DNA of 35,438 nt from CAXYVX01 sp049297855 (GCA_049297855.1 JBAQVB010000036.1:1-35438), one strand, 5' to 3'; shown: positions 26,060 to 34,418, counted from the stretch's first letter. The notes: generated by a model not told the origin, from the letters alone. Translations and numbers: made by a program.

Positions 26060-27949
26060 TTAATAGAGTCGCGCCGCGTCCGGCAGCTGAGCATCATGCA
26101 AAAGCGTCTTGACTTGATCCGCGTCCAGCGTTTCCTTTTCCAGTAACGCGTCCTTCAATTTATTCAAATACTCACGATTTTCCGAAATTACCACGCGAGC
26201 GCGGTTGGCCGCTTCTTCGATCAATTCGTTTACCTCGCGATCGATTTCCTCAGCCGTTTTTTCCGAATAAGGCTTTTCGCGGGCAATCCGATCCATCATT
26301 AAACCACCTTCATCCTCGTGAAAAACTTGATCCCGCAACCGCGTGCCCATGCCTTGCTCAATTATCATATCGCGCGCGATCGACGTGGCGTTACGCAAAT
26401 CCGAACCGGCGCCAGTCGTAATGTGATCGCGGCCATAAACGATTTCCTCGGATATGCGCCCACCCAAAGCCTTAGCCAAAATGTCCTTAAATTCAACGAT
26501 CGAAGTATACGGCCGATCCTCCGATGGCAACGTCCAAGTTACGCCACCGGTACCACCGCGCGGAATAATCGTCACCTTGTGGACGTCATCACTATCCGGT
26601 AGAATTTGCGCCACCAGCGCATGACCACCTTCGTGATACGCCGTCAACTCTTTATCCTTATCATTCATAACTTTGTTTTTACGCTCCGGACCGATGGAAA
26701 CTTTTTCAAAAGCCTCGGTAACGTCCTGGTCACTAATTTCTTTCTCGTTTTGGCGCGCCGCTTTAATCGCCGCTTCATTCATAACGTTCGCCAAATCTGC
26801 CCCCGACATACCGGCAGTTTTGGCCGCTAGCGCATCGAGATCCACCGATTTAGCCACCGGCTTGCCTTTTTCGTGCACCTTTAAAATTGCTTCACGGTCA
26901 CGGCGCTCAGGTAATGCGATCGTCACGCGCCGATCAAATCGGCCCGGCCGAAGTAGCGCTGGATCCAATACGTCCGCTCGGTTCGTCGCCGCTAGTACGA
27001 TAACAGTTTGATGTTCATCAAAACCGTCCATTTCCACTAAAATCTGATTCAGTGTTTGTTCGCGCTCGTCGTGACCGCCACCCATGCCAGAGCCACGTCG
27101 CCGCCCCACTGCGTCAATTTCATCAATGAAAATAATACAAGGCGCGTTCTTTTTGGCTTTCTCGAACAGGTCGCGCACCCGCGATGCGCCAACGCCAACG
27201 AACATTTCGACGAATTCCGATCCAGAAATTGAGAAAAACGGCACATTGGCTTCGCCGGCCACGGCGCGCGCCAACATAGTTTTACCGGTGCCTGGCGGGC
27301 CAACCATGAGCACACCTTTCGGGATTTTAGCACCTAAACTGGCAAACTTTTTCGGATGTTTGAGAAAATCTACGACCTCAGTTAAATCGTCCTTCGCTTC
27401 GTCGTTCCCGGCAATATCGGTGAAAGTCGTGGTTTTTTTATCCTTGCCATACAGTTTGGCTTTGGATCGACCAAACGCTAGGGACTGATTACCCTGAGCG
27501 CCAGCACTACGCATCATCCAGACAAACAGGGCAACAATCACAATAATCGGTAACGCGACCCCCGCCACATTCCATAATATATCGGACGTGTTGTCGGCTG
27601 TCTGGGCGACGTAATTAACTTTTGTAATATCTAAACCCTGCTGGGCAGAGCTAGCGCCTTGCGGCACCATCGAGGTTTCAGTCGGATTTTTTTGTCCCTT
27701 AAGGGTGATAGTTAAATCTTGACCACTTTCGACCACCTTAGCTACTTTACCTTCGTTAACGTTTTTTACTAGTTGTGAAAACGGTATAGTTTGTAAATGG
27801 TCACTCGGTCGCACCGCCGCAAAGATCACCAGAGCGAGTAAAATAATTATTATATAAAAAACAATATTGCGAGCGCGTCGACCTCTCGGCGATTGAGACG
27901 TTGGTGTCAAATTAGCGGGTCGTTTTCCCCTTGGATTTCTTGGATTCAT
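26060..27949 (-). CDS. ftsH: ATP-dependent zinc metalloprotease FtsH
   Basis: 629 residues. FtsH is a hexameric membrane protease that degrades membrane and regulatory proteins. Membrane helices are at about 29-46 and 125-146 with an extracytoplasmic domain between them. The AAA module has Walker A GPPGTGKT (217-224), Walker B with DEID (276-279), and the SRH ATNRADVLDPALLRPGRFDR. The zinc site is HEGGH (439-443), with the downstream LGGRISEEIVYG. A basic, Pro/Arg-rich stretch precedes the first helix. ATG 27949 is 6 bases from an extended -10, with a perfect 16-base palindrome just upstream. Confidence 0.97.
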   Translation of the reverse strand: MNPRNPRGKRPANLTPTSQSPRGRRARNIVFYIIIILLALVIFAAVRPSDHLQTIPFSQLVKNVNEGKVAKVVESGQDLTITLKGQKNPTETSMVPQGASSAQQGLDITKVNYVAQTADNTSDILWNVAGVALPIIVIVALFVWMMRSAGAQGNQSLAFGRSKAKLYGKDKKTTTFTDIAGNDEAKDDLTEVVDFLKHPKKFASLGAKIPKGVLMVGPPGTGKTMLARAVAGEANVPFFSISGSEFVEMFVGVGASRVRDLFEKAKKNAPCIIFIDEIDAVGRRRGSGMGGGHDEREQTLNQILVEMDGFDEHQTVIVLAATNRADVLDPALLRPGRFDRRVTIALPERRDREAILKVHEKGKPVAKSVDLDALAAKTAGMSGADLANVMNEAAIKAARQNEKEISDQDVTEAFEKVSIGPERKNKVMNDKDKELTAYHEGGHALVAQILPDSDDVHKVTIIPRGGTGGVTWTLPSEDRPYTSIVEFKDILAKALGGRISEEIVYGRDHITTGAGSDLRNATSIARDMIIEQGMGTRLRDQVFHEDEGGLMMDRIAREKPYSEKTAEEIDREVNELIEEAANRARVVISENREYLNKLKDALLEKETLDADQVKTLLHDAQLPDAARLY

Positions 27950-27955
27950 TACTAC

Positions 27956-27964
27956 ATTTTAACA
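27956..27964 (-). promoter_or_regulatory. Extended -10 (TGTTAAAAT), leaderless ftsH
   Basis: TGT-TAAAAT lies 6 bases before ATG 27949; no Shine-Dalgarno. Confidence 0.5.
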
Positions 27965-27973
27965 TTATTCATG

Positions 27974-27989
27974 AAAATTCGCGAATTTT
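27974..27989. promoter_or_regulatory. Perfect 16-base palindrome AAAATTCGCGAATTTT at the ftsH -35 region
   Basis: The self-complementary sequence spans the place where the ftsH -35 box would be, and sits 3 bases beyond the stop codon of the glycosyltransferase gene. It may be an operator for ftsH or the stem of a weak terminator for the upstream gene. Confidence 0.4.
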
Positions 27990-27992
27990 AAT

Positions 27993-29624
27993 TTAGTGAT
28001 TGATCTCGTACAATACCGCATTTGATGAACCGCCCCAATCGTTAGGCGCGACTACCCGAATTGTGCGCAGTGGAGTCCAACGCGACTTGTCGCTACCGAG
28101 CTCTGGTGGCAATTTAGTCGCATTGTTTGTCGCCGAAATATACCACACCTGCAAAATGTGATGTTGCGACGTCCACTTATTTAAGCCGACAATTTTATTA
28201 GGACTCGTGGCCAATATTTTTTCGACACCGTAATAGTAGTCTTCCATTTGCGAGTTCAAAAAATACACTGGCTGACGCGACGTAGCGTAGGCGTCCGCGT
28301 CGTAAAATGTCCAAGCCGTGTCGGCAATCACGGGAATCGTCCGACCGTCGGAATTATCGGCAATTTTCACCATTAAGCTCTTAGCGGTGGAAATTAGGTT
28401 AGTAGTCTTATTGTAATTACCGAAATAAACCACCGCACCCATGCCACTAATGAGCAAAACTATGGTTAAAACATACAAAAAATTTTTCACGATTGTTTGG
28501 CGCGACAAGCCTACCACGATCGCCAACATAATCGGCGCCAACATAATCGCACCCAAAACATAGCGATCAACAAACGAACTACGCAGTGGCGGTAGAGAAA
28601 TAATCATTAATAACAGTGGTGGCAAAACACATGACAAACTAATCAGCAGCAAATTTTGCCGCAACGTGGTTGTCAATTGTTCGCGCCATAATTTGACAAA
28701 TAGATAAATAACCCCAACGATTAACACTATCAATCCTGCCGCCAACCAACCCGTCGTTGTGGATGATAATTGATACAAAAATGTCGTGGCCAACAGATCA
28801 GGCAGTGTGCCTAATCCGACCGGCGACGCCCAGAATCCTCCGCTCACGACCGTCGTCAGTTGCTTGACCATCATCAACAACCATGGCGCAAATAAAACGA
28901 CCGCTACGAACAGCGCCTGTAAAAAATTACCGGTTTTCACGCGGAAAATTTGTTGCCAAAAACCCCGCCAAGTGATTTTTTGGCCACGCGCAAAACCAAA
29001 CATTTCGCCCAATTTTTTATGAGACACAACAAATAGCCACGCCCACTGCGCTAGCACCACTAGCGCAGTGTAATAATGCGTCCACATCCCGGCCGCCACC
29101 AGGACGCCATACGCAATCCACCACCGACGCCGGCCATCGGCGCGCGCCTTGATTAAAACCAATATTTGCGCCAGTGCGATCATAGCCACCATGGTGTACA
29201 TGCGCGTCTCGATGCTATAACGCAATAACATTGGCGACAAGCCCAACAGTGGCAACGACAAATAACCGACCTTTTTGCCAAATAATCGGCGCGCCAAGAG
29301 AAAGCCCAAAACGATGACCACGACGCCGAAAAATACCGACATCGACCGTAGCGCTACGTCGCTGGTACCAAACATTAAACTCCATAGTTTCAGCATCCAA
29401 TAAAATAACGGGGGGTGCACGTCGAGCATGGTGTATCGCGTAATATCGAACATATTAAAGCGAATCAGATAATGCGTGAAAGATTCGTCAAACCACATTG
29501 ACCAACGAGAGATTTGAGTAGCGCAGAGTATAACAAAAATAACTACCACAGCGCCAACGGACATAATAGCTAAAGTTTTTTCGCGCTTAGCAACAAAAGC
29601 ATGAATGGCTTTGAATGATCCCAT
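27993..29624 (-). CDS. GT-C membrane glycosyltransferase (PMT/ArnT family, GT39/GT83-like)
   Basis: 543 residues with about 11-13 membrane helices. In the first extracytoplasmic loop, MWFDESFTHYLIRFN carries the Asp-Glu pair expected of GT-C catalytic loops, and MLDVHPPLFYWMLKLW is the HPPL block of PMT/ArnT enzymes. The C-terminal 130 residues form a soluble extracytoplasmic domain. Family enzymes use polyprenyl-phosphate sugars to glycosylate proteins or lipids outside the membrane. Acceptor and sugar are unknown; surface proteins such as pilins would be plausible. It sits between ftsH and the VirB6-like genes with its own promoter. Confidence 0.85.
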   Translation of the reverse strand: MGSFKAIHAFVAKREKTLAIMSVGAVVVIFVILCATQISRWSMWFDESFTHYLIRFNMFDITRYTMLDVHPPLFYWMLKLWSLMFGTSDVALRSMSVFFGVVVIVLGFLLARRLFGKKVGYLSLPLLGLSPMLLRYSIETRMYTMVAMIALAQILVLIKARADGRRRWWIAYGVLVAAGMWTHYYTALVVLAQWAWLFVVSHKKLGEMFGFARGQKITWRGFWQQIFRVKTGNFLQALFVAVVLFAPWLLMMVKQLTTVVSGGFWASPVGLGTLPDLLATTFLYQLSSTTTGWLAAGLIVLIVGVIYLFVKLWREQLTTTLRQNLLLISLSCVLPPLLLMIISLPPLRSSFVDRYVLGAIMLAPIMLAIVVGLSRQTIVKNFLYVLTIVLLISGMGAVVYFGNYNKTTNLISTAKSLMVKIADNSDGRTIPVIADTAWTFYDADAYATSRQPVYFLNSQMEDYYYGVEKILATSPNKIVGLNKWTSQHHILQVWYISATNNATKLPPELGSDKSRWTPLRTIRVVAPNDWGGSSNAVLYEINH

Positions 29625-29635
29625 ATCTGAAACCT

Positions 29636-29644
29636 ATTATATCA
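29636..29644 (-). promoter_or_regulatory. Extended -10 (TGATATAAT) of the GT-C gene
   Basis: TGA-TATAAT lies 11 bases before ATG 29624; no Shine-Dalgarno. Confidence 0.55.
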
Positions 29645-29682
29645 TTTTCAATTCTATAAATTATTAGACGCCAATGAGATAA

Positions 29683-31332
29683 TTACGGTGTTGGAGGTGT
29701 TGGAGGTGTTATATATCTATCTGGTTGATTCATGACAGCTTCATGCTGAGATAAGTTATGTTCGGCCAAATTGTGTGCGGCATTGATTTGATCGATCTCA
29801 GCCGGCGAAGCCATAGTTCCCGGAGCGGTCGCTTTATCAAGCCTATTCCACGCATCAGCTTTTGTTTGCGTAAGTTGTGCATGCCGCTCTATATCGTCCA
29901 TCGCCGTATGCGCAATTCTAACTTCATCTGATGTTGCCGGAGCAGTAGCGCCAACCTGGACCGGTTTCGTAGCAGCAAAAGCCGTTTGTAACGTGGGATT
30001 CGAACTCGCGCCCGCTGCTGTGACCGTCGGCGAACCGGCTCTGGATTGTGCCTGCAACCTATGAACCATCTCCTGTTCACCCGAACCCATTTGAGCTAGG
30101 CCCTGATCGTGAACGTTCTTATTTACGGCATCAGCTAGTGTCTTGCCATGACCACTATCGATCGCAAACTGCGCGTCCTTAGCATCAAATTTGCCGGCCG
30201 TCTTATCACTCACCTTACCCGCCCAAGTATCGGTTAAGCCATCCGCATAAGTATTAAGATCGTGCGTAATGGCATCGCCACTGGTATTAGTTTTAACGGT
30301 ACCATCGTCATTATATTCATGAGTCACACCTTGAGCAAAGCTACCGCTCTCAATGTCACGTTGTAACTTAGCATAGTCACCATTACCCACATAGCCCTTA
30401 TCCTTCATAGAATCCGCCACTTTTCTTACTATGCGCTTATCACCCTTATACTCTTTTAGAAGCGCCTGGTGCTGTTCCATACTTAATCCTGGCAAGGCTT
30501 CCTGCATAACACTATTTTGGGTCTCCTCATTTAAACTACTAAATACAGCAGGGTCGTTCAATGCCTTAGCACGCAAATCCGGTGTACCCAGGGTACCCTT
30601 AGAATTAAACTTACCGGCTCCATTTTTAAGATCCGCATCGGACAGCTTCTGCGCATCTTCTTTGGCTTTTGCGGCATCCAACTCCGGCTGACGGCTTAGC
30701 ATATTAACCTTATTTGACGCATTGTATGCCCTTGATGACGCTTGTGCGCCTAGGTATCGACCAAACCGCGATCGGCCAAATTTACTATTACCAACTTTTG
30801 TACCGAGTTTTGAACCCATCACGCGTTTCGTCAGACCACCCGCAGTTCCACCTATGTGTGTGCGCCCTCTCTTGGCTGAACTTCCGGCCAATTTCATGCC
30901 GCGCCCCATTACGGCACCACTAACGAACGCACCGGCCGAACCAAATGCCTTGAACATACCTTTCATCAGGATCGGCACCGCAACAAATGGCAAGACTGAG
31001 GCTACTAACCCAGCAATCAGGTACTTCCATTGCGTTGTTGGTGGTGCGCCCGGAGTTGCGGCTAAACCGGCAAATATGTTTTGACCTATCTTTGACGCTC
31101 CGAAGACAAGACCGATAATCGGATATATCAATAGCATTGCCTTAAACATGCTCCACCATTTGGTAAACAGGCTTTTAGTGTTCGGTAAAATCGCCATAGC
31201 AAAAGCCAGTGGCGCTATAATGACCAATAAAATCACTAAAACCTGGCGAATTATCAACATTAGGATCGCAGCCAATACGATAATAACACCCGCTAGAAGC
31301 GCAAGTAGAAGGAATATTGCGAAATCTATCAT
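29683..31332 (-). CDS. VirB6/TrbL-like type IV secretion membrane protein, C-terminal part
   Basis: 549 residues. The first 130 hold about four or five membrane helices, including RQVLVILLVIIAPLAFAMAI and the WWSMFKAMLLIYPIIGLVFG block typical of CPR VirB6/TrbL-like proteins. From about residue 145 on it is soluble: a Gly/Arg/Lys-rich stretch, then long Ala/Asp/Lys-rich helices and a tail ending in PPTPPTP. Such proteins line the inner-membrane channel of type IV secretion or DNA-uptake systems. It starts in a frame different from the preceding ORF, overlapping it by 4 bases (ATGA). The two ORFs together match the layout of a single VirB6-like polypeptide, so this is half of a split gene or the product of a frame change. 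No VirB4 or other secretion gene is visible nearby. Confidence 0.75.
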   Translation of the reverse strand: MIDFAIFLLLALLAGVIIVLAAILMLIIRQVLVILLVIIAPLAFAMAILPNTKSLFTKWWSMFKAMLLIYPIIGLVFGASKIGQNIFAGLAATPGAPPTTQWKYLIAGLVASVLPFVAVPILMKGMFKAFGSAGAFVSGAVMGRGMKLAGSSAKRGRTHIGGTAGGLTKRVMGSKLGTKVGNSKFGRSRFGRYLGAQASSRAYNASNKVNMLSRQPELDAAKAKEDAQKLSDADLKNGAGKFNSKGTLGTPDLRAKALNDPAVFSSLNEETQNSVMQEALPGLSMEQHQALLKEYKGDKRIVRKVADSMKDKGYVGNGDYAKLQRDIESGSFAQGVTHEYNDDGTVKTNTSGDAITHDLNTYADGLTDTWAGKVSDKTAGKFDAKDAQFAIDSGHGKTLADAVNKNVHDQGLAQMGSGEQEMVHRLQAQSRAGSPTVTAAGASSNPTLQTAFAATKPVQVGATAPATSDEVRIAHTAMDDIERHAQLTQTKADAWNRLDKATAPGTMASPAEIDQINAAHNLAEHNLSQHEAVMNQPDRYITPPTPPTP

Positions 31333-31961
31333 TGGCCGGTCCCATCCGAGCCCTGTAAAACGTTAGCCGCCCAAGTGCTGGTATTGGTAGGTATTGTATC
31401 GGCATTTTTGTTTGGATCTAATGTTTGACTCATGAGATTAGGTATTGACGATCCAACAATATTTGACAAGTCAATTGCAGCCACGCAAATATAGAATGAT
31501 AAGTTAATTACAATAGCAAATATAATCAATCGCGGCAGTGTATTTTTGACACTGTAATTCGACAAAGAGCCAAATCCATTGCCCGTGGCCTCTGAATAAA
31601 TAATTATAAGAAAGACGATAACTAAAACCAGATCAGCAATCGTAGTAAAGGCGTTTATAGAATTATGCACGACCTGTCCATTTATTCCATTACCGCTAGT
31701 GTCGTCAATGGTAAAAAATCCATTGAGTATTCCATTAAACCCATCGGCTGTCTTTGATAACGCCAAAACAAGAGGACATATCATCCAGCCAACGCCAAAA
31801 CCTACGTTGCAAGTGGATTTAGCATTCGTGATCGCTTGATCGTCGGCCTTCGCCGAGTGGGAGAATAAGTTAACGCTCGCAACAAACACGATCCCGATTA
31901 CTAAAATTAGCAACGACGCCTTGCTTAATCTGCGCACGATTTTCTTAAGACTCACCATCAC
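31329..31961 (-). CDS. VirB6/TrbL-like type IV secretion membrane protein, N-terminal part
   Basis: 210 residues. A basic start and hydrophobic segment (about 15-36, then SHSAKADDQ) form a likely cleavable signal peptide. Two further membrane segments follow: IADLVLVIVFLIIIY and LPRLIIFAIVINLSFYICVAAIDLSNIVG, the latter a hallmark of CPR VirB6-like proteins. The ORF ends in an extracytoplasmic loop with TGA, and the next ORF begins within that stop (ATGA) at the following helix. Either GTG 31961 or the adjacent ATG 31958 could start; both overlap the stop of a short upstream reading frame. Confidence 0.75.
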   Translation of the reverse strand: MMVSLKKIVRRLSKASLLILVIGIVFVASVNLFSHSAKADDQAITNAKSTCNVGFGVGWMICPLVLALSKTADGFNGILNGFFTIDDTSGNGINGQVVHNSINAFTTIADLVLVIVFLIIIYSEATGNGFGSLSNYSVKNTLPRLIIFAIVINLSFYICVAAIDLSNIVGSSIPNLMSQTLDPNKNADTIPTNTSTWAANVLQGSDGTGQ

Positions 31962-31984
31962 CGTCCCGATTCCACATTAGTCAT
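31958..31984 (-). other. Eight-codon upstream reading frame (MTNVESGR) overlapping the VirB6-like start
   Basis: ATG 31984 lies 10 bases after an extended -10, so it would be a leaderless start. The frame ends in TGA, which overlaps the GTG/ATG starts of the VirB6-like gene (GTGATG). The main ORF lacks a Shine-Dalgarno, so reinitiation is plausible. Confidence 0.35.
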
Positions 31985-31994
31985 CTTAGCGTAA

Positions 31995-32003
31995 AGTATA
32001 CCA
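31995..32003 (-). promoter_or_regulatory. Extended -10 (TGGTATACT) of the VirB6-like operon
   Basis: TGG-TATACT in the 52-base gap after the flavoprotein gene. It is 10 bases from the upstream short frame and about 33 bases from the main start. Confidence 0.5.
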
Positions 32004-32013
32004 TAAACGTTTT

Positions 32014-33411
32014 TCACTCGCCACCTTTCCGCTTGATGTCAGCCGTAGCTAGCGCCAAAGTTTCGCTCCACGCGCCGAACGGTTGGATGACATCTGCTAA
32101 TTGTTGCAATGATAAATTGTTTTGCATCGCCAAGGTAATTTGTCCGATCTGATCAACCGCCGCCTTCGATATAATTGTCGCGCCCAAAATCTGGCCACGC
32201 GCGCCAATTATTAATTTCGTTAAGCCCGGCGCTGCGTCAGTGATATTGGCGCGCATTGTGACAGAATTGTTCACCAACGACACCTGATGTTTAATGCGCC
32301 GCGCCGCGAGCTCTTCTTCAGTGGCGCCCACTGTTGCCACCGCCGGATCAGTCCAAGCGACGCGAGGAGCAACTATCGTTGAAATGGATTTTTGATCGCG
32401 ATTAGTCAAATTATATCCGGCGATTTGGGATCGACGAATCGCAGTCGCCACATCTGACGCGTCCGGCCCAATCACGTCGCCGACCGCATAAATATTTTTA
32501 GACGTGGTTTGCAAAAATTGATTAACTGACGCGCCGTGATTATCAAATTTCACGCCGGCATTCACCAGCCCGATATCAGTATTGGGTGTCGCGCCGGTGA
32601 CCAATAATATTTGCTCAACCCGCAAGGCGCGCACCACGCCGCCACGCGTGATTTGCAGTCGCACCATCATGTCGTCATTAGCCGCCGATACAACTTGCGC
32701 ACTCGTAATAATGTCAACGCTATATTTTTTATGCAATAGTTGGCCGATTTCATTTGATACTTCGACGTCAAATTTAGGCAAAATGCGCGGTGCACGCTCA
32801 ACCAAATAAACCTTGGTGCCAAAAATCGCGAACGATTCCGCTAATTCCACGCCGGACGCGCCGGCGCCAACGATGACCAAACTTTTCGGTGGCCGATTCA
32901 GCGTCAAGGCGGTTTTCGCTGTTAAATAATTCACGTTTTCCAGGCCCTGAATGTGTGGTACTTGCGGCTGCGAACCGGTGGCGACGAGAAATTTTGCCGC
33001 CGAGATGTGTCGCTGCTGACCAATCGAGATCTCATTACGCGAAATAAAATGCGCCCGACCGCGATAAACCATAATATTTTTAGATCGCAAATATTCGGCC
33101 GTGCGCGCGGCACCCGAACGACGAATTACCGTACTTTCCCAATTTTTTAACGATGGAAAACTATAACCGACCGAGTTAGTGCGCAGACCGAACCGCTCCG
33201 CTGCGCGCAAACCGGCAAAAATGTGCGCCGCATTCAATAATGCGTGCCGAGGAATGTCACCGAAATTTGGCACGTAACCGCCAAAAGTCGCCGCCTCCAC
33301 CAGCGCCACGCGTCGACCGGTGGCCGCGACCGTTTCCGCTGCGACTGAACCCGCCGCACCAGATCCAATCACCACCAGATCAAAGTCAAATTTTGTCAAT
33401 CTCTTCGCCAC
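32014..33411 (-). CDS. Pyridine nucleotide-disulfide oxidoreductase-fold flavoprotein lacking the redox cysteines
   Basis: 465 residues with the fold of mercuric reductase and dihydrolipoamide dehydrogenase. The FAD-binding GSGAAG is at 16-21, a second GxGxxG (VGAGASGVELAE) binds NAD(P)H, AVGDVIG is the second FAD motif, and a dimerisation domain follows. The redox site, normally GGxCxNxGCxP, reads GGYVPNFGDIP (44-54): V47 and D52 replace both cysteines. The C-terminal catalytic His is also gone (F445 in FGAWSE; E450 remains). It probably binds FAD and NAD(P)H but cannot run the classical disulfide relay; an NADH oxidase, quinone reductase or regulatory role is possible. GTG start, preceded by GGAAAGG. 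Third gene after the membrane and ATP-cone-like genes. Confidence 0.85.
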   Translation of the reverse strand: MAKRLTKFDFDLVVIGSGAAGSVAAETVAATGRRVALVEAATFGGYVPNFGDIPRHALLNAAHIFAGLRAAERFGLRTNSVGYSFPSLKNWESTVIRRSGAARTAEYLRSKNIMVYRGRAHFISRNEISIGQQRHISAAKFLVATGSQPQVPHIQGLENVNYLTAKTALTLNRPPKSLVIVGAGASGVELAESFAIFGTKVYLVERAPRILPKFDVEVSNEIGQLLHKKYSVDIITSAQVVSAANDDMMVRLQITRGGVVRALRVEQILLVTGATPNTDIGLVNAGVKFDNHGASVNQFLQTTSKNIYAVGDVIGPDASDVATAIRRSQIAGYNLTNRDQKSISTIVAPRVAWTDPAVATVGATEEELAARRIKHQVSLVNNSVTMRANITDAAPGLTKLIIGARGQILGATIISKAAVDQIGQITLAMQNNLSLQQLADVIQPFGAWSETLALATADIKRKGGE

Positions 33412-33438
33412 CCCTTATAATCCTTTCCCGACAACTAC

Positions 33439-33705
33439 TTAAAATAATCGATTCTCGCTACCGTATAAATATGCCGCATCCTCGTCGTAGTCGGCCATAG
33501 CGCTAGCCGTGGCAACGCGCAATTCACCGGACGTTATCTCGTCCTTGCCCTGCAGCCAAGCGACTATTTTATCAATTACGTTATGGGCAAAATTTTCCGC
33601 GTCGCCCGACCGCGTGCCGTTGGCGCGTGCCGTTCTAGCAATGGATGCATGATGCCGCTCGCGATCGTAATCCTCCGATCCGTTAGTTGATAAAATTTTA
33701 ACCAT
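33439..33705 (-). CDS. Small protein resembling a C-terminal ATP-cone
   Basis: 88 residues, soluble and acidic. The second half (VIDKIVAWLQGKDEITSGEL, then RVATASAMADYDEDAAYLY) has the spacing of the helical part of an ATP-cone, the nucleotide-sensing domain of ribonucleotide reductases and NrdR: helix, EIT-S-EL, helix, D-AAY-Y. No catalytic domain is attached. This similarity is weak and from memory. TAGGAGG, overlapping the stop codon of the upstream membrane-protein gene, is its Shine-Dalgarno, and the flavoprotein gene follows after 27 bases. Confidence 0.6.
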   Translation of the reverse strand: MVKILSTNGSEDYDRERHHASIARTARANGTRSGDAENFAHNVIDKIVAWLQGKDEITSGELRVATASAMADYDEDAAYLYGSENRLF

Positions 33706-33713
33706 TTTGCCTC

Positions 33714-34403
33714 CTATCTGTTAACAACGAATAAATAAATACCCAAAACAATCATCAAGATGCCCGCCACAATCTGGAAGAAGAGCTTGTTTCGCTCACG
33801 AAAACGCTGAAAACGGCTAATTTTCCGACCGGCCGCATTAGCTAGAATAAGAATAATCACCGGTAGCAGCACCAAAAAGACGTAGCCAACCCCCGCATAA
33901 AGCGAGTTCGGATAACCGAGTCGCGTCAGGACATCCGCCGCGATAAAAATCGGCACAATTGTCAATAAGAGTTCGGCAAAAACCGACAAACCGCCCGACA
34001 AAAAGGCGCTAGCGCCACCGCGCACTTCTTCGACAGATTTGGTTAAATTGACTGCTGTTTTGCGCGGCAACCATAATCGCGTACCGCGATCGTTGCGATA
34101 ATAAAAGAACAACACAAATAAACCGTCTATAATTAACAGTGCATACAGAGACCAGTGATAGCGTTGATCGTTTTGAAAGGCGGGAATATTGACCACAGCC
34201 AGCGCCATAAAGGTTAATAGCACCAATGCCAACATGGCGCCGCATAAATACAGCGCAGAATAGCTATTTAACTTGGTATGACGTCGTTCGTGGCCCAAAA
34301 TATTATGCGTTAGCAACGTCAGCAACGACACTGGCATCGAGAAGCTAGCCATAGCGAACGCCGCGATGATGGCCGGTATCCAAATTACATAAAGCTGATC
34401 CAT
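33714..34403 (-). CDS. Six-helix integral membrane protein (LysE/DsbD-like topology)
   Basis: 229 residues with about six membrane helices: 5-30, 48-72, 83-100, 132-155, 165-187 and 208-227. A loop of basic residues (RKTAVNLTKSVEEVRGG) separates the two halves. This two-times-three layout and Pro-containing first helix recall LysE-type exporters and the DsbD/CcdA membrane domain, but no cysteine pair is present, so electron transfer of the DsbD kind is not supported. Family is not assigned. It heads an operon with the ATP-cone-like protein and the flavoprotein. ATG 34403 has a consensus AAGGAGG at 34412-34418. Confidence 0.7.
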   Translation of the reverse strand: MDQLYVIWIPAIIAAFAMASFSMPVSLLTLLTHNILGHERRHTKLNSYSALYLCGAMLALVLLTFMALAVVNIPAFQNDQRYHWSLYALLIIDGLFVLFFYYRNDRGTRLWLPRKTAVNLTKSVEEVRGGASAFLSGGLSVFAELLLTIVPIFIAADVLTRLGYPNSLYAGVGYVFLVLLPVIILILANAAGRKISRFQRFRERNKLFFQIVAGILMIVLGIYLFVVNR

Positions 34404-34411
34404 CTTTATTT

Positions 34412-34418
34412 CCTCCTT
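34412..34418 (-). promoter_or_regulatory. Consensus Shine-Dalgarno AAGGAGG of the membrane-protein operon
   Basis: AAGGAGG lies 8 bases before ATG 34403. A possible -10 (TAAAAT) is further upstream at about 34433-34438. The stretch to 34520 holds no gene that I can see. Confidence 0.6.

Noticed and set aside
26673..27488. Long plus-strand frames (112 and 134 codons) inside ftsH
   Set aside because: They are antisense to highly conserved FtsH coding sequence and have no domain features or start signals.
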